DNA of 32,601 bases, taken from positions 1 to 32,601 of the forward strand of contig JAISRR010000103.1 in assembly GCA_031273565.1 (NCBI GenBank). The letters run 5' to 3'. Every line of letters starts with the position of its first letter. The first letter of the stretch is position 1. A program made the position numbers and the translations under genes. The stretch comes from Zoogloeaceae bacterium. GTDB taxonomy: Bacteria; Pseudomonadota; Gammaproteobacteria; Burkholderiales; Rhodocyclaceae. The notes below the pieces were generated by a model. The model saw only the letters and a list, made by a program, of their open reading frames with translations, made no database searches and was not told the origin of the DNA. Positions 7,133 through 15,034 of the stretch are shown here, one piece after another.

Positions 7133-7292
7133 ACACTCCCGTGAAATTGGATACGCATATCATTATTTCCTGAATAAATTAATCAATAAAAACTATAAGC
7201 GTGGTGACGTCCTGTAACGGTAAGGGATTGTGCGGATTTTTAAAAAGCGTTCATTCTGGTTTGTGTCCTGTTTGAGAATATCCCTTCAATAC

Positions 7293-7308
7293 TGGAATGG
7301 TATTTGCT
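7293..7308 (+). promoter_or_regulatory. Sigma-54 promoter for the TonB-dependent receptor
   Basis: TGGAATG (7293-7299), GTAT, TTGCT (7304-7308) keeps the invariant GG-N10-GC and most of the consensus. Initiation near 7319 leaves a leader of about 33 bases with an AGGAG site before ATG 7352. This geometry also rules out the earlier in-frame start at 7304. Confidence 0.75.
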
Positions 7309-7351
7309 GCAATGTTTTTTCACATTTTGTTTCCCAACAGGAGAGTTGAAC

Positions 7352-10129
7352 ATGAAGATGAAGACCGCACCGGTATTTCCCCCTGCCCCGCTGACCCGGC
7401 GACAGCCGGTTTTTTCTTTCCGGCGCACGCCGCTCTCGGTTGCCATGCTCGCAGGTTTCGCCCTGATGGGCGCAAGCCCGCTGTACGCGGCGGATGAGCA
7501 GGAAGTTGAAGCGCTGAAGGCGGAAATCTATCGTCTTCGGCAGGAATTGGCCGCGCAACGTGGCGAAATCCCCGGCACGCCTGTATCGGGCGCGCCTGCG
7601 GAGGCGGCGGCGCCCGCCGCACAATCCCAGCCGGAAGAGCCGCAAGCCCTCGACGCCGTGGTCGTGCGCAGCCGTAACCGCATCGAACGCTTGCAGGATG
7701 TGCCGCTGTCGGTTTCGGTCGTGACCGGCAGAGAACTCGACCGTCTGGCTTCGAACGACATTTCCGAAATCGTCCAGCGTGTTGGCAACGTGTCGTGGAA
7801 CCGTGGCAACCAGCGCACCTACAGTCTTTCCATCCGTGGTCTGGGCAAGGCCGGGCAGACGGAAGCGCAAGACCCCAGCATCGGCCTCATCGTCGATGGC
7901 GTGAGCTACGCTTACAACGCGCTGGCGTCGAGCTTCAACTTTCATGATATTGAAGCGGTCGAAGTCACGCGCGGCCCGCAAGGCACCCTGCTGGGCAAAA
8001 ACACCAGTCTGGGCGTCATCAACTTTGTGACGCGCAAACCCTCGTTTACGCCGAGCGCGGATTATTCCCTGCTCTTTGGCGAGCGTGACCGCGTGGTTGG
8101 CAAGTTTGCGGCGGGCGGCGCGATTGTTGACGGCCTGCTCGCCTATCGCCTTTCAGCGGTCGGCGAAAAAGGCAACGGCGACATCAAGAACCGCTCCAAC
8201 AAGGATATGAGCTACCAGAACATCGAGCGTTTCTCCGGGCGGGCGCAGTTCCTGTTTACGCCGACCCCGGATTTCAACGCCCGTCTCTCCTTTGAGGTGA
8301 CGCCGCGCTCGGCGGAAACCACCAACGGCAGAACCACCTACACGCCCACAACGGGCTTGCGTTACGCCAATAATGGCAACCCCTGGGCGAAGACAAATGG
8401 TGAGCGCGCCTTTACCGACCGGACGAATTATTTCAATGACAAAAATTATTCCATCAACGATTACTATCGTGAAGGCTACGTCAACGCCGATAGCGCGCGC
8501 GGGCTGGTCACTGGCGGTCACGGCGCTTCCGCCGAACTGAACTGGCAGGTCGGCAGTCACACCCTGACCTCCATCACCGCCTACCGTGATTATCATTTCA
8601 ATGCCGTCAATGACGAAGGCACGCCCTATGACATCCAGCGCAATTCGGGTGGCTTCTGGAATGACTACAAGCAGACCAGTCAGGAATTCCGCATCTCCTC
8701 GGATACCGGCGGTTTCGTCGATTATCAGGCCGGGCTGTATTACATCGACGTGCGCAACAGCGTCGACTTCCAGCGCGTCTGGGGGCATGACGCGGGGGCA
8801 TATCTCGCCACCAACGCCCGTTATAACCGCCTGGTCGTTGACGCGCCCGGTCGGGCGTTGATGCAGGATTCGCTGGATAACCTTTCCATGTCCTATAACA
8901 GCCCCACCGGTCTGCAAAAAATCAGGAACAAGAGCCTGGCGCTGTTCGGGCAGGCCAACTGGCATCTGAGCGAACCGCTGACCCTGACCACCGGCATCCG
9001 GCTCACCCGCGAGCGGCGCACCAACATCGGCTCCACCTTCATCCGCGACAATGGCAGCGGGGCGGCGTTGAACCCGGTGGCGGTCAATGGCGTACAGCTG
9101 GGGGGCTTTGATTCCGATGGCGCGGGTAATCTGGGGGCAAACTCGGCTGCCCAACTGGCGCTTGCCAATGCGGTGGCCCAGCAGTACTTCGGGGCAGCCA
9201 ACTATGGCTCTCTCACCGCCGCGCAAAAGCAGCAGATTGCCGACGCCAAGTTGACCCGCCAGGCCGCCATTGGCGTGGTGTTCAACGAGGCCAAAGCCAA
9301 GCCGTTCAACGACATCCAGAAGGCGTTTGTGCTCAGCCCCAGCTACAAAATCAACGAAAACCTGACCACCTACGCCTCGGTGCAGTACGGCGAAAAAGCC
9401 GGGATTTCGCAATTCACCAACGGTGTCTCCAACAAGATTGACGCGGAAAAAACCACGTCCTACGAAATCGGCTTCAAATCCGCCCTGCTCAACAAGACCC
9501 TGATTTTGAACGCGAACCTGTATCTCACCAACGTCAAGGATTTCCAACAATCTGTCCAGGCCTACGACGCCTACACCACCGCGCTGAACAATGACGGCGA
9601 TTTGTACTATACGGCCGCCACCGGCAGCGTGCCCAAAGTGCAATCCAAGGGGATTGAGTTCGACGGCGTGTATTCCGGCCTCCGCTACACCACCCTGCGT
9701 TTCGCGGGCGCGTATACCGACGCGCGCTACAAGAAATTCGAGAACGCGGCGAACCCCGCCGAAATCAATGGCGCCGGCCCCTACCGCGACCTCTCCGGCA
9801 AGGTGCTGCCGGGCGCGTCGAAATTCACCGCCAATATCGGCGTGGATTACCGGGTTCCCATTTCGGGCGACAAGGAGTTCCACATCGACTTCAACACGGC
9901 GTACCACACCAAATACTACTCGGATAACGCCCTCTCCAAGTACAGCATCATCAAGGCCGGAAGCATCACCGACTTCGGCATCGGCCTGGGCGCGCGCAAC
10001 CAGTCCTACGATGTCAGCCTGGTCGTGAAGAACCTGTTCGACGACGATGAGCCGCTCGCCAAAACCGCCACGTCCTACACACCCGCCGTAGGACGCTGGG
10101 TTGGCATTCAGTTTACGGGCAAGCTGTAA
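7352..10129 (+). CDS. TonB-dependent outer-membrane receptor
   Basis: A 925-residue active transporter of the outer membrane, powered by the TonB-ExbB-ExbD complex. The signal peptide is long and ends at YAA (about residue 48). It is followed by a short coiled-coil-like stretch (EVEALKAEIYRLRQELAAQ) and an Ala/Pro linker. The plug domain shows the usual features: LDAVVVRSRNR near the TonB-box position, QDVPLSVSVVTG, SIRGLGK, and VEVTRGPQGTLLGKN. The rest is a beta-barrel ending in VGRWVGIQFTGKL with a C-terminal aliphatic residue. The coiled coil between signal and plug is not in most receptors and may bind a periplasmic partner. The start is set by AGGAG 8 bases upstream and by the sigma-54 promoter. 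The gene is divergent from the DUF1549 operon. The ligand is unknown; an organosulfur compound is inferred from neighbours. Confidence 0.93.
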   Translation: MKMKTAPVFPPAPLTRRQPVFSFRRTPLSVAMLAGFALMGASPLYAADEQEVEALKAEIYRLRQELAAQRGEIPGTPVSGAPAEAAAPAAQSQPEEPQALDAVVVRSRNRIERLQDVPLSVSVVTGRELDRLASNDISEIVQRVGNVSWNRGNQRTYSLSIRGLGKAGQTEAQDPSIGLIVDGVSYAYNALASSFNFHDIEAVEVTRGPQGTLLGKNTSLGVINFVTRKPSFTPSADYSLLFGERDRVVGKFAAGGAIVDGLLAYRLSAVGEKGNGDIKNRSNKDMSYQNIERFSGRAQFLFTPTPDFNARLSFEVTPRSAETTNGRTTYTPTTGLRYANNGNPWAKTNGERAFTDRTNYFNDKNYSINDYYREGYVNADSARGLVTGGHGASAELNWQVGSHTLTSITAYRDYHFNAVNDEGTPYDIQRNSGGFWNDYKQTSQEFRISSDTGGFVDYQAGLYYIDVRNSVDFQRVWGHDAGAYLATNARYNRLVVDAPGRALMQDSLDNLSMSYNSPTGLQKIRNKSLALFGQANWHLSEPLTLTTGIRLTRERRTNIGSTFIRDNGSGAALNPVAVNGVQLGGFDSDGAGNLGANSAAQLALANAVAQQYFGAANYGSLTAAQKQQIADAKLTRQAAIGVVFNEAKAKPFNDIQKAFVLSPSYKINENLTTYASVQYGEKAGISQFTNGVSNKIDAEKTTSYEIGFKSALLNKTLILNANLYLTNVKDFQQSVQAYDAYTTALNNDGDLYYTAATGSVPKVQSKGIEFDGVYSGLRYTTLRFAGAYTDARYKKFENAANPAEINGAGPYRDLSGKVLPGASKFTANIGVDYRVPISGDKEFHIDFNTAYHTKYYSDNALSKYSIIKAGSITDFGIGLGARNQSYDVSLVVKNLFDDDEPLAKTATSYTPAVGRWVGIQFTGKL

Positions 10130-10139
10130 TCACAGCGTC

Positions 10140-10182
10140 GGCTCCGCCGCCGGAGGTTTAAACCGGCGGATTACAATCCGCC
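10140..10182 (-). repeat. REP-like palindromic element, copy 2
   Basis: On the minus strand this reads GGGCGGATTGTAATCCGCC followed by GGTTTAAACCTCCGGCGG, close to copy 1 at 1556-1604. It fills the short gap between the convergent 3' ends of the receptor gene and the dienelactone-hydrolase-like gene, where it may act as a two-way terminator or mRNA 3' end protector. Confidence 0.7.
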
Positions 10183-10192
10183 CAACGCGTGA

Positions 10193-11122
10193 CTACCAGC
10201 CTTCGCCCGACGCGGCAGGCGCGGCGTTATCTCCGGCGCGCAGGTGCGTGTTGAAAAAATCCAGCGTGCGCTTCCACGCCAGCTTTGCGGCGGCTTCGTC
10301 GAAGCGGGGCGTGGTGTCGTTGTTGAAACCGTGTTCTACGCCCGGGTAGATGTAGGCTTCGTATTTAACGCCCGCTTTTTTCAGGGCGGCTTCGTAGGGC
10401 GGCCAACCAGCGTTGATGCGTTCGTCGTTCCCGGCGTAGTGCAGAAGCAGCGGGGCCTTGATGTTGGGAACGTCTTCCGCCGGGGGTTGACCACCGTAGA
10501 AGGGTACGGCGGCATCAAGGTCGGGCAGGCGCGTCGCCAGAAAGTTTGCGATGCCGCCGCCATAGCAGAAGCCCACTACGCCGACCTTGCCGTTACCGGC
10601 GGGCAAACGTTTCAGCACGCCCGCCGCCGCCACGAAATCTTCGCGCGTTTTGGCCTGATCCAGCGTGGGGAAAAGGGCGCGCGCCTGGTCTTCGTCGCCG
10701 GGATAGCCCCCCAGAGGATAGAGCGCGTCCGGCGCGAAGGCGATGAAATTGTCCAGCGCGAGACGACGCGCGATGTCTTCGATGTGGGGATTGAGACCAC
10801 GGTTTTCGTGCACCACCAGCACCGTCGGCAGCCTGCCCTGCGCGTTCGCGGGCGTCGCCAGCAAGCCGCGCAGTTTGCCATGACCGTTGGGGGAGGGGCA
10901 TTCGATGTAACGCGCCTGAACGCGCTTGTCGTCGGGTTCAACCTGCCGCGCTTCCGCGAAGCGGGGGGTCAAGGCTTCCAGCAGGGCTTCCGCCGTTACG
11001 CCCGCGACGGTGAATTTGGCGGCGGATTTAAGAAACTCCCGGCGCGGGATCAGGCCATGTACGAAGGAATCGAAAAGCTTGAGGACTTCAGGGTGAAAGT
11101 CTTTGGCGGTTTGGCGAGGCAT
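10193..11122 (-). CDS. Tat-exported dienelactone hydrolase family protein
   Basis: A 309-residue alpha/beta hydrolase. [10 protein letters not shown] (28-37) and the hydrophobic stretch after it form a Tat-type signal preceded by a long N-region, so the enzyme should act in the periplasm. The catalytic triad of the dienelactone hydrolase family is visible: Cys186 in GFCYGGG, Asp233 in GNDERIN, and His264 in EHGFNND. An HENRG motif (about 105-109) supplies the oxyanion region. Members cleave lactones or esters; the natural substrate of exported members is mostly unknown. The gene stands alone: a terminator at 11170-11191 separates it from the sulfate-binding protein gene, and no sigma-54 promoter is seen upstream. 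It converges with the receptor gene, so a shared function is possible but not shown. Confidence 0.87.
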   Translation of the reverse strand: MPRQTAKDFHPEVLKLFDSFVHGLIPRREFLKSAAKFTVAGVTAEALLEALTPRFAEARQVEPDDKRVQARYIECPSPNGHGKLRGLLATPANAQGRLPTVLVVHENRGLNPHIEDIARRLALDNFIAFAPDALYPLGGYPGDEDQARALFPTLDQAKTREDFVAAAGVLKRLPAGNGKVGVVGFCYGGGIANFLATRLPDLDAAVPFYGGQPPAEDVPNIKAPLLLHYAGNDERINAGWPPYEAALKKAGVKYEAYIYPGVEHGFNNDTTPRFDEAAAKLAWKRTLDFFNTHLRAGDNAAPAASGEGW

Positions 11123-11169
11123 GTTGCAACTCCTTTGAGGTCAGGGAAAAATCGTTAAATCCGGGAAGT

Positions 11170-11191
11170 AAAAAAAAGCCTCTTGCGAGGC
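11170..11191 (-). terminator. Rho-independent terminator after the sulfate-binding protein gene
   Basis: On the minus strand GCCTC-GCAA-GAGGC is followed by a run of T residues (11177-11170). It is placed to stop transcription from the gene ending at 11303 before it reaches the hydrolase gene at 11122. Confidence 0.85.
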
Positions 11192-11236
11192 GATGAGGGT
11201 AATGTGCCCTGAAAGGAAAACGGAACCAGGAAGAAA

Positions 11237-11272
11237 CGGGCCGCTTCCGTTTTCTGCTTGTTTAGCGGCCCG
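11237..11272. terminator. Hairpin downstream of the sulfate-binding protein gene
   Basis: CGGGCCGCT (11237-11245) pairs with AGCGGCCCG (11264-11272) across an 18-base loop. On the minus strand it is followed by TTTCTTCC, a weak T-tract. Together with 11170-11191 it makes a tandem stop for the gene ending at 11303. Confidence 0.6.
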
Positions 11273-11302
11273 CTCAACAATATGTGCACATGTGGACGCT
11301 GT

Positions 11303-12313
11303 TTATTTGTTGCTGTAAATCTGGTCAAACGTACCTCCATCGGCAAAGTGGGTCTTTTGCGCTTTCTGCCAGCCGCCGAACGCCTTGTCGATGGTCGCGA
11401 GCTTGACGTTGGCGAACTGCGAGGCATATTTGGCCAGCACTTTCTTGTCGGTGGGACGGTAGAAATTCCGCGCGGCAATCTCCTGACCTTCCGGGGAGTA
11501 CAGATACTTCAGGTATTCCGTCGCCACGGCGCGGGTTTTGCGCTTGTCGACCACCTTGTCTACCACGGCGACCGGCGGTTCGGCGAGGATGGAGAGCGAA
11601 GGCGTCACGATGTCGAATTTATCCGGCCCCAGTTCCTTTACGGAAAGATAGGCTTCGTTTTCCCAGGCGATCAGCACATCGCCGATGCCGCGTTCGACAA
11701 AGCTGATGGTCGAGCCGCGCGCGCCGGAATCCAGCACCTTGACATTGCCGTAGAGTTTTTTCACGAACTCCTTGGCCGTGGCGTCAGAACCGCCGGGCAG
11801 TTGCTTGGCGTAGGCCCAGGCCGCCAGGTAGTTCCAGCGCGCGCCGCCTGATGTCTTGGGGTTTGGCGTCACGATTTCGATGCCGGGTCTGATCAGGTCG
11901 TTCCAGTCCTTGATTTTCTTGGGGTTGCCCTTCCTGACCAGCAATACGATGGTAGAGGTGTAGGGGGAGGCGTTCAGTTGCAGTTTCTTTTGCCAGTCTT
12001 TGGCAATCAGGCCGCTGGCGGCCACTTCGTCGATATCGTAAGCCAGCGCCAGTGTGACCACATCGGCTTCAAGGCCGTCAATGACGGAACGTCCCTGCTT
12101 GCCGGAACCGCCGTGCGAAGCCTTGATCGTTACATTGTCACCGGTCTTTTGTTTCCAGTATTTGGCAAAGGCGGCGTTGTACTCCTGATAAAGCTCACGG
12201 GTGGGGTCGTAGGAGACATTCAGCAGGCTGATGTCGGCGGCCCAGACGCTCCCGCTGACAGCAAGCCCCACTGCGGTTGCAATCAGGGAGCGGCGTGTAA
12301 ATTTGAAATTCAT
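11303..12313 (-). CDS. sbp: Periplasmic sulfate/thiosulfate-binding protein
   Basis: A 336-residue substrate-binding protein of the Sbp/CysP family. The signal peptide ([19 protein letters not shown]...VWA) is followed by [59 protein letters not shown] and [27 protein letters not shown], all hallmarks of sulfate-binding proteins that deliver sulfate to the CysTWA importer. No cysT, cysW or cysA gene lies in this window, so it is an orphan or works with a transporter elsewhere. ATG 12313 is preferred over 12331 because the signal peptide starts there. Its presence beside a sigma-54 activator and an SsuF-like gene points to sulfur-starvation control. No sigma-54 match was found in its upstream region. 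Confidence 0.92.
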   Translation of the reverse strand: MNFKFTRRSLIATAVGLAVSGSVWAADISLLNVSYDPTRELYQEYNAAFAKYWKQKTGDNVTIKASHGGSGKQGRSVIDGLEADVVTLALAYDIDEVAASGLIAKDWQKKLQLNASPYTSTIVLLVRKGNPKKIKDWNDLIRPGIEIVTPNPKTSGGARWNYLAAWAYAKQLPGGSDATAKEFVKKLYGNVKVLDSGARGSTISFVERGIGDVLIAWENEAYLSVKELGPDKFDIVTPSLSILAEPPVAVVDKVVDKRKTRAVATEYLKYLYSPEGQEIAARNFYRPTDKKVLAKYASQFANVKLATIDKAFGGWQKAQKTHFADGGTFDQIYSNK

Positions 12314-12514
12314 GGTTTTCACATCCATCACAAAGTTGAAAAAGGTTGAAGAATCTGTAATTTACAAAATCGACCACAGCAAGTAAAAGACTTCGTTATT
12401 ATTTGTATATATTGATTCCGGACGGCGGCGATACATAAAAACAAAGTCGTTATTTGCTTATTCCTCGATGGAATGTTTTGCGCGGAGGAAAAACAGGGCC
12501 GCTACCGCGCTGCT
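12314..12514. other. Gap upstream of sbp with repeated CGTTATT segments
   Basis: This 201-base AT-rich region lies between the activator gene and sbp. Two similar segments, CTTCGTTATTATTTG (from about 12391) and AGTCGTTATTTGCTTATT (from about 12445), are spaced about 54 bases apart and could be binding sites for a sulfur regulator such as CysB. No clear -35/-10 pair or sigma-54 motif is seen. The assignment as an operator is weak. Confidence 0.25.
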
Positions 12515-13669
12515 TTACCCGACAACAGCCAGGGCTTGTTTTTCACCCATGCCGGAAAATTCGGGGACGAACGACGGGGAACCCGTCGGGGTGTTGTGGT
12601 TAGCCGGTCGGCCCGATGAGGCGGCCAGCAGGCCAAAACGTTTCAACTGGGCGCGCAGCACATTGCGGGAAATGCCCAGAATGCGGGCTGTGCGCACCTG
12701 ATTGCCGTCGCAACGCTCGAACGCCCGTCGCACCAGCGCTTCCTCGACCAGCGCATAGAGCGCGGGCGGCGCTTCGTCAAGCAGCACCTGCACGGCTTCG
12801 GAGAGGATGCTGGCGCTGTCTTTTTCCCGCGCATAGCCGCGCGCGTTAAACACGGGGGCGGCGCGACCATGCAGGCGCAGGTCGCTGGCGCTGAGTTTGC
12901 CGTCGCGGGAGACAATCAGGGCGTAATGGACGACGTTTTCCAGTTCCCGGATGTTGCCCGGCCATTCGTAAGTCAGCAGCGCCTGCCGGGCGTCCGGGGT
13001 GATGTCGACCGGCCCCAGTTGCAGTTTGCTCCGGTAAAGGTCAACGAAATGTCGCGCCAGCGGCAGAATGTCACCGGGGCGTTCGCAGAGGGGCGGCAGG
13101 GTGATGGCGGCGACATTGAGACGGTAATAGAGATCGGCGCGGAAATGTCCGGCCTCCACCGCGCTCACGAGGTCGATATTGGTGGCCGCAATCAGGCGCA
13201 CGTCGATGTCGACGGGGCGACGCGAGCCGAGCCGCACGACCTGGCGTTCCTGCAATACGCGCAAGAGCTTGACCTGCATGGCCAGCGGCAGGTCGCCGAT
13301 TTCATCCAGAAACAGCGTGCCATGCTGCGCGGCTTCGAACCAGCCCGCGCGCGCGCCCTGCGCGCCGGTAAACGCGCCCGCCTCATGCCCGAACAATTCC
13401 GCTTCAATCAGGTTTTCGCTGAACGCGCCGCAATTGACCGCGATGAAGGGGCCGCGCCGCCCGCTTTGCTGGTGGATGTGGCGCGCGACCAGCTCCTTGC
13501 CGGTGCCGGTGTCGCCGACGATCAGCACCGTCGCATCGCTGGGCGCGACCAGGTCAAGCGTCTCCAGAATGCCCAGGGAAACAGGGTCGTTGAACACCAT
13601 CGCCTTGGCGCGAATGGACAGGGTAAGCGTCTGGGGATCGGGGAAGGTCAGGATTTTATCCATTATCAT
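12515..13669 (-). CDS. Sigma-54-dependent enhancer-binding activator without sensor domain (SfnR-like)
   Basis: A 384-residue transcription activator. The central AAA+ domain starts almost at the N-terminus: Walker A GDTGTGKE (52-59), the sigma-54-contacting loop GAFTGA (98-103), Walker B LFLDEIGD (119-126), and the LYYRLNV and WPGNIREL motifs further on. A Fis-type helix-turn-helix lies near 325-360 ([22 protein letters not shown]). There is no receiver, PAS or GAF domain, so activity is probably set by expression level, as described for SfnR, the activator of sulfone/sulfonate genes in Pseudomonas. It sits 40 bases downstream of the SsuF-like gene in the same direction and upstream of sbp. 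I infer that it drives the three sigma-54 promoters in this window. The C-terminal tail after the helix-turn-helix (about 25 residues) is low-complexity. Confidence 0.88.
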   Translation of the reverse strand: MIMDKILTFPDPQTLTLSIRAKAMVFNDPVSLGILETLDLVAPSDATVLIVGDTGTGKELVARHIHQQSGRRGPFIAVNCGAFSENLIEAELFGHEAGAFTGAQGARAGWFEAAQHGTLFLDEIGDLPLAMQVKLLRVLQERQVVRLGSRRPVDIDVRLIAATNIDLVSAVEAGHFRADLYYRLNVAAITLPPLCERPGDILPLARHFVDLYRSKLQLGPVDITPDARQALLTYEWPGNIRELENVVHYALIVSRDGKLSASDLRLHGRAAPVFNARGYAREKDSASILSEAVQVLLDEAPPALYALVEEALVRRAFERCDGNQVRTARILGISRNVLRAQLKRFGLLAASSGRPANHNTPTGSPSFVPEFSGMGEKQALAVVG

Positions 13670-13709
13670 GATCCGTGTCGGGGCTTCCAGGAGGCTCTGG
13701 GCGTTACGC

Positions 13710-13925
13710 TCAAAGCTTGGCGATCGAAACTTCCGTGGATTTCACCAGAGCGAGCACTTCCGCGCCGATCTGCAAATCCAGATCCTTGATCGAACGGGTG
13801 GTGATGACAGAGGTGACGATACCGAAAGGGGTTTCGACTTCCACTTCGGAAACCACGCTGCCGAAGATAATATCCTTGATGGTGCCGTGAAACTGATTGC
13901 GAGCGTTGATGGATTGAATGCTCAT
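13710..13925 (-). CDS. ssuF: Molbindin, single Mop/TOBE domain (SsuF-like)
   Basis: A 71-residue cytoplasmic protein made of one Mop domain: [29 protein letters not shown], then [33 protein letters not shown]. Such proteins form hexamers that bind molybdate or related oxyanions. A protein of this size and type, SsuF, is encoded in the sulfonate operon ssuEADCBF of Pseudomonas putida and is needed there for growth on sulfonates (family knowledge). Here the gene precedes an SfnR-like activator and is divergent from tonB, so an SsuF role is plausible; a generic molybdate buffer is the alternative. The frame is open upstream to 14033, but the domain starts at [10 protein letters not shown], and GGAAAG lies about 10 bases before ATG 13925. 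Confidence 0.82.
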   Translation of the reverse strand: MSIQSINARNQFHGTIKDIIFGSVVSEVEVETPFGIVTSVITTRSIKDLDLQIGAEVLALVKSTEVSIAKL

Positions 13926-13990
13926 GGTGATGACTTTCCGGGGAATTGAAAATAATGTGAAGCACACCTTAAAACAGCGGCGGGCACAAA

Positions 13991-14006
13991 CGAAATAAAT
14001 ATTTCG
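13991..14006. promoter_or_regulatory. Inverted repeat upstream of the SsuF-like gene
   Basis: CGAAAT-AAAT-ATTTCG is a perfect 6-bp inverted repeat in the AT-rich leader region 66-81 bases upstream of ATG 13925. It may be an operator for the ssuF-activator transcript. No strong sigma-70 pair could be fixed around it. The function is not shown. Confidence 0.35.
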
Positions 14007-14061
14007 AATAATCATATTTGCATTCAAGATCAATCTTTATGCTTTTGTTTTTCGATATTTT

Positions 14062-14085
14062 GAACTGTTTGCAGCGCAACAGTTC
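14062..14085. promoter_or_regulatory. Candidate activator site A upstream of tonB
   Basis: GAACTGTT and AACAGTTC form a perfect 8-bp inverted repeat around an 8-base spacer. It lies about 120-140 bases upstream of the sigma-54 promoter at 14204-14219, within the usual range for enhancer-binding proteins. The core CTGTT-N8-AACAG recurs at 14097-14114 and, less exactly, at 7067-7084. Confidence 0.6.
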
Positions 14086-14096
14086 GGGCCAAAAAA

Positions 14097-14114
14097 CTGT
14101 TGATTCTGGAACAC
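14097..14114. promoter_or_regulatory. Candidate activator site B upstream of tonB
   Basis: CTGTT-GATTCTGG-AACAC matches site A in nine of its ten motif bases. Its centre is 32 bases from the centre of site A, three DNA turns, so two activator units could bind the same face. Confidence 0.5.
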
Positions 14115-14203
14115 TGAAGGGGCAATGCGAGGAGGGCGTTTTTGTGCGGAGCGTCGATAAAAGTCTTTTGTTTATAGGCGTTTGGCGCGGGTTTCCCCGA
14201 TGT

Positions 14204-14219
14204 AGGCACGGCTTCTGCT
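14204..14219 (+). promoter_or_regulatory. Sigma-54 promoter for tonB-exbB-exbD
   Basis: AGGCACG (14204-14210), GCTT, CTGCT (14215-14219) keeps GG-N10-GC and differs from the TGGCACG-N4-TTGCT consensus at two positions. Initiation near 14231 gives a leader of about 95 bases before ATG 14324. The rest of the 398-base gap 13926-14323 holds the sites listed separately and no gene. Confidence 0.7.
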
Positions 14220-14323
14220 AAAACCCTGCGAGTCAATTCGGTCAATTTGTCCGTCTCCCGCCAATGTCCAGTGCGGGGATGTCGAATTGTGCGGGTAACT
14301 TTCCCCAACTTTTGCGAGTCTTC

Positions 14324-14974
14324 ATGTCATATGCTATCCAACATCCCGGCATTTCCTATGTGAACAGCTATGCCGCCCAACAACGCGACCCGCGCAAGCA
14401 CTTACTGGGCATTGCCGCAGTGGTGATTTTTCATCTCCTGCTGGTGTATGCCCTGGCGAACGGTCTGGGCCGCAAGGTCGTGGAAGTCATCAAGGCGCCG
14501 CTCAACATCAGCATTATTGAAGAGGTCAAGCCGCCGCCTCCGCCCCCTCCGCCGCCGCCCAAGGTGGTCGCCGAGGTCAGACCCAGAGTCGCCGCCCCGC
14601 CGCCGCCCGCCTATGTGCCGCAGGTGGAAACCATCGTGGAAGCGCCGCCGCCGCTCATCACCACGACACAGGCTCCGCCGGAACCCGCGCCGCCGCCCGC
14701 GCCGCCGCAACCCGCCGTCGTCAATGTCGCCGTGGCCTGTCCCAATCATGGTTCGGTGCTTCCCGTCGTGCCAAGGCAGGCGGAGGGGCTTTCCGGCAAG
14801 GTGACAGTGGAATTCACCGTGGCGGCCAGCGGCGCGATCCAGAACGTGCATGTGGTGCAGTCCAGCAATTCCGTTTTCAACCGCGCCGCTACCGCCGCTG
14901 TCGCCCAGTATCGCTGTATCGGTCAGGGGCAGGATGTGCGTGTGCGCGTGCCTTTCATCTTTCAGTCGGAATAG
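14324..14974 (+). CDS. tonB: TonB energy-transducing protein
   Basis: A 216-residue inner-membrane protein that links the proton-motive force to outer-membrane receptors. A cytoplasmic N-terminus of about 25 residues is followed by one membrane helix (LLGIAAVVIFHLLLVYALANG, about 26-47). Next comes a long Pro-rich spacer with a run of ten prolines that spans the periplasm, and a C-terminal TonB domain from about residue 150 (LSGKVTVEFTVAASGAIQNV, ending PFIFQSE). Two cysteines flank the C-terminal domain (ACPNHG and QYRC) and may form a disulfide. ATG 14324 is chosen because it gives the usual short N-terminus; an in-frame ATG at 14264 is less likely. It is the first gene of the set with exbB and exbD and presumably serves the receptor at 7352. 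Confidence 0.92.
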   Translation: MSYAIQHPGISYVNSYAAQQRDPRKHLLGIAAVVIFHLLLVYALANGLGRKVVEVIKAPLNISIIEEVKPPPPPPPPPPKVVAEVRPRVAAPPPPAYVPQVETIVEAPPPLITTTQAPPEPAPPPAPPQPAVVNVAVACPNHGSVLPVVPRQAEGLSGKVTVEFTVAASGAIQNVHVVQSSNSVFNRAATAAVAQYRCIGQGQDVRVRVPFIFQSE

Positions 14975-15034
14975 GTTTGAACCAGGTTTCGATTTTTTAA
15001 CCCTCGCTTTTTTACAAACATTCAGGAGAATTTC

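Noticed and set aside
8153-9907. 584-codon open frame on the minus strand
   Set aside because: Antisense to the TonB receptor barrel; composition of a shadow frame.
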